Shown: positions 13,927-15,667 of the stretch, piece by piece
How the letters are laid out: each line of letters begins with the position of its first letter
Position numbering within the stretch: the first letter of the stretch is position 1
Source: DASUMP01 sp036277635
Lineage (GTDB): Bacteria; Actinomycetota; Acidimicrobiia; IMCC26256; PALSA-610
DNA: 15,667 nucleotides
NCBI GenBank assembly: GCA_036277635.1
Contig: DASUMP010000025.1
Coordinates: forward strand, 1 to 15,667
Direction: 5' to 3'
Notes under the pieces: generated by a model
Told to the model about the DNA's origin: nothing
The model's database searches: none
The model's input: the letters and a program-made list of their open reading frames with translations, nothing else
Program-made: the position numbers and the translations under genes

Positions 13927-14661
13927 ATGACCCCCGAGCACGAGCCCGCACCCGATCAGGTCCCGACCCGCCGCGAGCGGGTCCGGGCCGCCACGATCGA
14001 GGAGATCAAGGCGACCGCCATGCGGCTGATGCGCGAGACCGGTCCCGACCTCCGCTTCGCCGACATCGCCCGGGAGATGGGCGTCACCGCACCGGCGCTG
14101 TACCGGTACTTCGCCGACCGCGACGAGCTGCTCTCGGCCCTGATGGTCGACGGCTTCCACGAGTTCTCCGCCGCCCTCACCACCGCCCTCGACGCCACCG
14201 ACCCCGACGACCTCGCCGGCCGCGTGCGGGCCGCGGCGACGGCGTACCGCGCGTTCGCCAAGGCCGACCCGCAACGGTTCGCGCTGTTGTTCGGGCTCCC
14301 CAACCCCGGCTACGAGCACAGCTCCCACACGTCCGGGCACGCCGCCGGCGCCACGATGGCGAGGCTCGAGCAGCTCCCGCGCGCCGTGATCGAGCACCAC
14401 GAGCTCCCGACCCCGCTCGTGCGCGAGGTCGGCCCGACGCTGGCGAGCGAGGTCGTCACCGCGCAGGCGGCCGAAGGCGCCCGCATCCCCGCCCCCGCGT
14501 ACCAAGCGCTGCTGCACTTCCTCGCCACCGTCCACGGCTTCGCGTGCCTCGAGAGCTTCGAGCACCTCAACTGGTTCAGCGAGGAAGCGCGCGACGAGCT
14601 CTTCGACGCCCAGATCGAGCTGCTCGTGCTCGCGATGGGTGGCCGCACCGCCGGCCGGTAG
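13927..14661 (+). CDS. TetR-family repressor, likely regulator of the divergent exporter (244 aa)
   Basis: A cytoplasmic ligand-responsive transcription factor. The N-terminal DNA-binding domain (about 16-68) reads RERVRAATIEEIKATAMRLM, then FADIAREMGVTAPALYRYF and ADRDELL, the canonical TetR helix-turn-helix with the recognition helix near 53-62. The remaining 170 residues form the helical ligand/dimer domain; RAFAKADPQRFALLFGLPNPGY resembles the WHG-type (TetR_C_33) C-terminal domain common in actinobacteria. I chose the ATG at 13927 because the domain begins soon after it and TACGCT sits at leaderless-promoter spacing; the frame is open 38 codons upstream across the operator region. Its divergent placement and the half-site cluster between make it the probable autorepressor and repressor of the MFS-hydrolase gene. 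The inducer is unknown, presumably a compound exported or hydrolysed by the partner. Confidence 0.93.
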   Translation: MTPEHEPAPDQVPTRRERVRAATIEEIKATAMRLMRETGPDLRFADIAREMGVTAPALYRYFADRDELLSALMVDGFHEFSAALTTALDATDPDDLAGRVRAAATAYRAFAKADPQRFALLFGLPNPGYEHSSHTSGHAAGATMARLEQLPRAVIEHHELPTPLVREVGPTLASEVVTAQAAEGARIPAPAYQALLHFLATVHGFACLESFEHLNWFSEEARDELFDAQIELLVLAMGGRTAGR

Positions 14662-14676
14662 GGCGCCTGGACGGAT

Positions 14677-14716
14677 CTATCGTTTTTCGATAGGTTCCGA
14701 TCGTCACTCGATCGGA
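14677..14716. promoter_or_regulatory. Two tandem dyads before the DUF2975 gene, the second over its ribosome-binding site
   Basis: Dyad 1 is CTATCG-TTTTT-CGATAG (14677-14693, perfect 6-bp arms). Dyad 2 is TCCGATCG-TCACT-CGATCGGA (14696-14716, perfect 8-bp arms). Both have 5-base centres and share a CGAT core. Their centres (14685 and 14706) are 21 bp apart, two helical turns. Dyad 2 overlaps the GGAGG (14714-14718) of the next gene. They could be operators of the downstream HTH protein or RNA hairpins that hide the ribosome-binding site; dyad 1 may also end the tetR transcript. Confidence 0.55.
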
Positions 14717-14725
14717 GGTCGTCCG

Positions 14726-15223
14726 GTGGGAAGTCTCATGGTCACGGCGCTGCGGACGGTCCTCGCCGTCACGCTCGCCGGGTCGGTGTTCGTGCAGGCG
14801 GTCATGGTGCCGATGATGGCGATCGACCTCGAAGAGTCCGACCCCGACGTCGCGCACCTGCAGATCCCGTTCGCGGTGCTCATGATCCTCGCGATCGCCA
14901 CAGTCCAGGTGACCGTCGTGTGCGTGTGGCGTCTGGTCACGATGGTGCGCCGCGGCACGGTGTTCACGCCCGACGCGTTCCGCTACGTCGACACCGTGAT
15001 CGGCGCGACCGGCGCCGCGGCGGTCCTGGTGTTCGCACTCGCGTGCGTCCTCGCGCCGGGCGACGCCGTGCCGCCGGGGATGGTGCTGCTCGTGTGCCTG
15101 GGATCGGTCGTCGCGGCGGGCATCGGCCTCGTCGTGCTCGTGATGCGCACGTTGCTCGCCCAAGCGATCTCGCGCGACACCGAAGCGCACGAGCTGCGTG
15201 CCGAGCTCGACGAGGTCATCTGA
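14726..15223 (+). CDS. DUF2975 four-helix membrane protein (165 aa)
   Basis: A small integral membrane protein of the DUF2975 family, function not established. Four hydrophobic segments are visible at about 8-30, 48-70, 91-110 and 118-140. Between TM2 and TM3 is the family-like RRGTVFTPDAFRYVD stretch (75-89), and the C-terminus ends in a charged ELRAELDEVI. The start is the GTG seven bases after GGAGG; a Met four codons later has no such site at good spacing. The stop overlaps the ATG of the HTH regulator in TGATG, so they are translationally coupled. DUF2975 proteins next to a Cro/C1-type regulator of about 70 residues are a recurrent pair (Bacillus YoaS/YozG-like), so the membrane protein may hold or signal to the regulator (inference). 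Two tandem dyads lie directly upstream, one over the ribosome-binding site. Confidence 0.88.
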   Translation: MGSLMVTALRTVLAVTLAGSVFVQAVMVPMMAIDLEESDPDVAHLQIPFAVLMILAIATVQVTVVCVWRLVTMVRRGTVFTPDAFRYVDTVIGATGAAAVLVFALACVLAPGDAVPPGMVLLVCLGSVVAAGIGLVVLVMRTLLAQAISRDTEAHELRAELDEVI

Positions 15224-15435
15224 TGCCGATCGTCGTCGACATCGACGTCATGCTCGCCCGCCGCAAGATGTCCGTCGGCGAGCTCGCGCAGCGCGTCGGC
15301 ATCACGCCCGCCAACCTCGCGGTCCTCAAGAACGGCCGCGCGAAGGCCGTGCGCTTCACCACCCTCGCTGCGCTCTGCGACGTCCTCGAATGCCAACCCG
15401 GCGAGCTCTTGCGCTGGGAACCCGCCGCCGACTGA
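15223..15435 (+). CDS. Small Xre/Cro-type HTH regulator of the YozG-like group (70 aa)
   Basis: A one-domain helix-turn-helix DNA-binding protein. The whole protein is the domain: IDVMLARRKMSVGELAQRVGI (helices 1-2), TPANLAVLKNGRAKAVRFTTL (recognition helix around 26-34) and AALCDVLECQPGELLRWEPA. This is the HTH_26-like form in which the C-terminal CQPGELL(R/E)W is nearly invariant. Length is typical. Its ATG overlaps the DUF2975 stop, so both are made together. It is a good candidate for autoregulation through the tandem dyads before the DUF2975 gene. It converges on the next gene with a 6-bp gap and no visible terminator. Confidence 0.92.
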   Translation: MPIVVDIDVMLARRKMSVGELAQRVGITPANLAVLKNGRAKAVRFTTLAALCDVLECQPGELLRWEPAAD

Positions 15436-15441
15436 CGGGTG

Positions 15442-15667
15442 TCAGCCAGCGCGGAGCGAGTCGACGCGCGCATTCAGCGCGTCGACTCCGATGCCGGCGT
15501 CGGGGTCGGCGAGCGACCGCACGGGAAGGCGTGAGCCGTCGTCGAGCACGAGCACGCCGGTGTTCGGGCGCACGAACCCGAACGCACCCACGCGCTCGGT
15601 CTCCTCGAACCGTACGACTCGCGCGAGTGGGATCAGCTTCGGTACCTGCCACGCGTTGCGGATCTCG
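15442..15667 (-). CDS. PH-like domain protein, C-terminal part (5' end beyond window)
   Basis: The last 74 residues of a minus-strand gene that runs off the right edge. They begin within EIRNAWQVPKLIPLARVVRF and continue with GAFGFVRPNTGVLVLDDGSRLPVRSL and DALNARVDSLRAG. The pattern of a basic strand leading to a conserved (V)RF, then a strand pair, then LxDGSRxPVRSL resembles the C-terminal half of bacterial PH-like (bPH_6-type) proteins of actinobacteria, which usually have two N-terminal membrane helices (beyond this window) and a cytoplasmic PH-fold domain. Function of the family is not settled. The assignment rests on pattern only. Codon use matches the region, and the frame is open to the window end. 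Confidence 0.68.
   Translation of the reverse strand, partial: EIRNAWQVPKLIPLARVVRFEETERVGAFGFVRPNTGVLVLDDGSRLPVRSLADPDAGIGVDALNARVDSLRAG

Overview
This is a gene-dense, very GC-rich stretch (by eye close to 70% G+C, with G or C at almost every third codon position). It has GTG starts, stop/start overlaps, lipoprotein-type exports, a TetR-controlled 14-TM transporter and a bacterial PH-like protein. This fits a chromosomal region of an actinobacterium. I lean towards the Acidimicrobiia side, but that is an impression, not a demonstration. I see no rRNA, tRNA, CRISPR array, insertion sequence or integrase.

Layout. 1-362 (+): two ~60-residue proteins that look like diverged copies of each other, coupled by a GTGA overlap. 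401-1306 (+): a lipoprotein alpha/beta-hydrolase. 1415-4620 (+): a four-gene redox/carbonyl cluster of VOC-fold protein, AhpD/carboxymuconolactone decarboxylase-like protein, aldo/keto reductase and zinc-free quinone oxidoreductase. 4661-5236 (+): an orphan protein whose His...Glu...Cys order resembles a circularly permuted papain-like fold. 5996-5243 (-): a CBS-pair protein coupled to a small Rho-N-like 'plasmid stabilization' protein. 7245-6115 (-) and 7317-8942 (+): a nitronate monooxygenase-type flavoprotein divergent from a Baeyer-Villiger monooxygenase. 11159-8964 (-): catalase-peroxidase KatG, converging on the monooxygenase with a shared stem-loop. 13813-11261 (-): one uninterrupted reading frame encoding a 14-TM MFS exporter followed by a lipoprotein-like signal and a full alpha/beta-hydrolase. 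13927-14661 (+): the divergent TetR regulator. 14726-15435 (+): a DUF2975 membrane protein overlapping a small HTH regulator. 15667-15442 (-): the 3' end of a PH-like protein, cut by the window edge.

How the genes may work together (inference). The left and middle parts are dominated by oxidoreductases suited to ketone, aldehyde, quinone and nitroalkane chemistry, with KatG handling peroxide. The right part is a drug-type efflux and repressor unit. Its divergent intergenic region carries five CGTAAC/GTTACG-type half-sites, one pair forming a perfect dyad over the probable start of tetR transcription.

The features most worth a second look are the exporter-hydrolase fusion with a possible internal lipoprotein start, the two back-to-back dyads 21 bp apart before the DUF2975/HTH pair (one covering its ribosome-binding site), the permuted-papain-like orphan, and the duplicated small-protein pair at the left edge.
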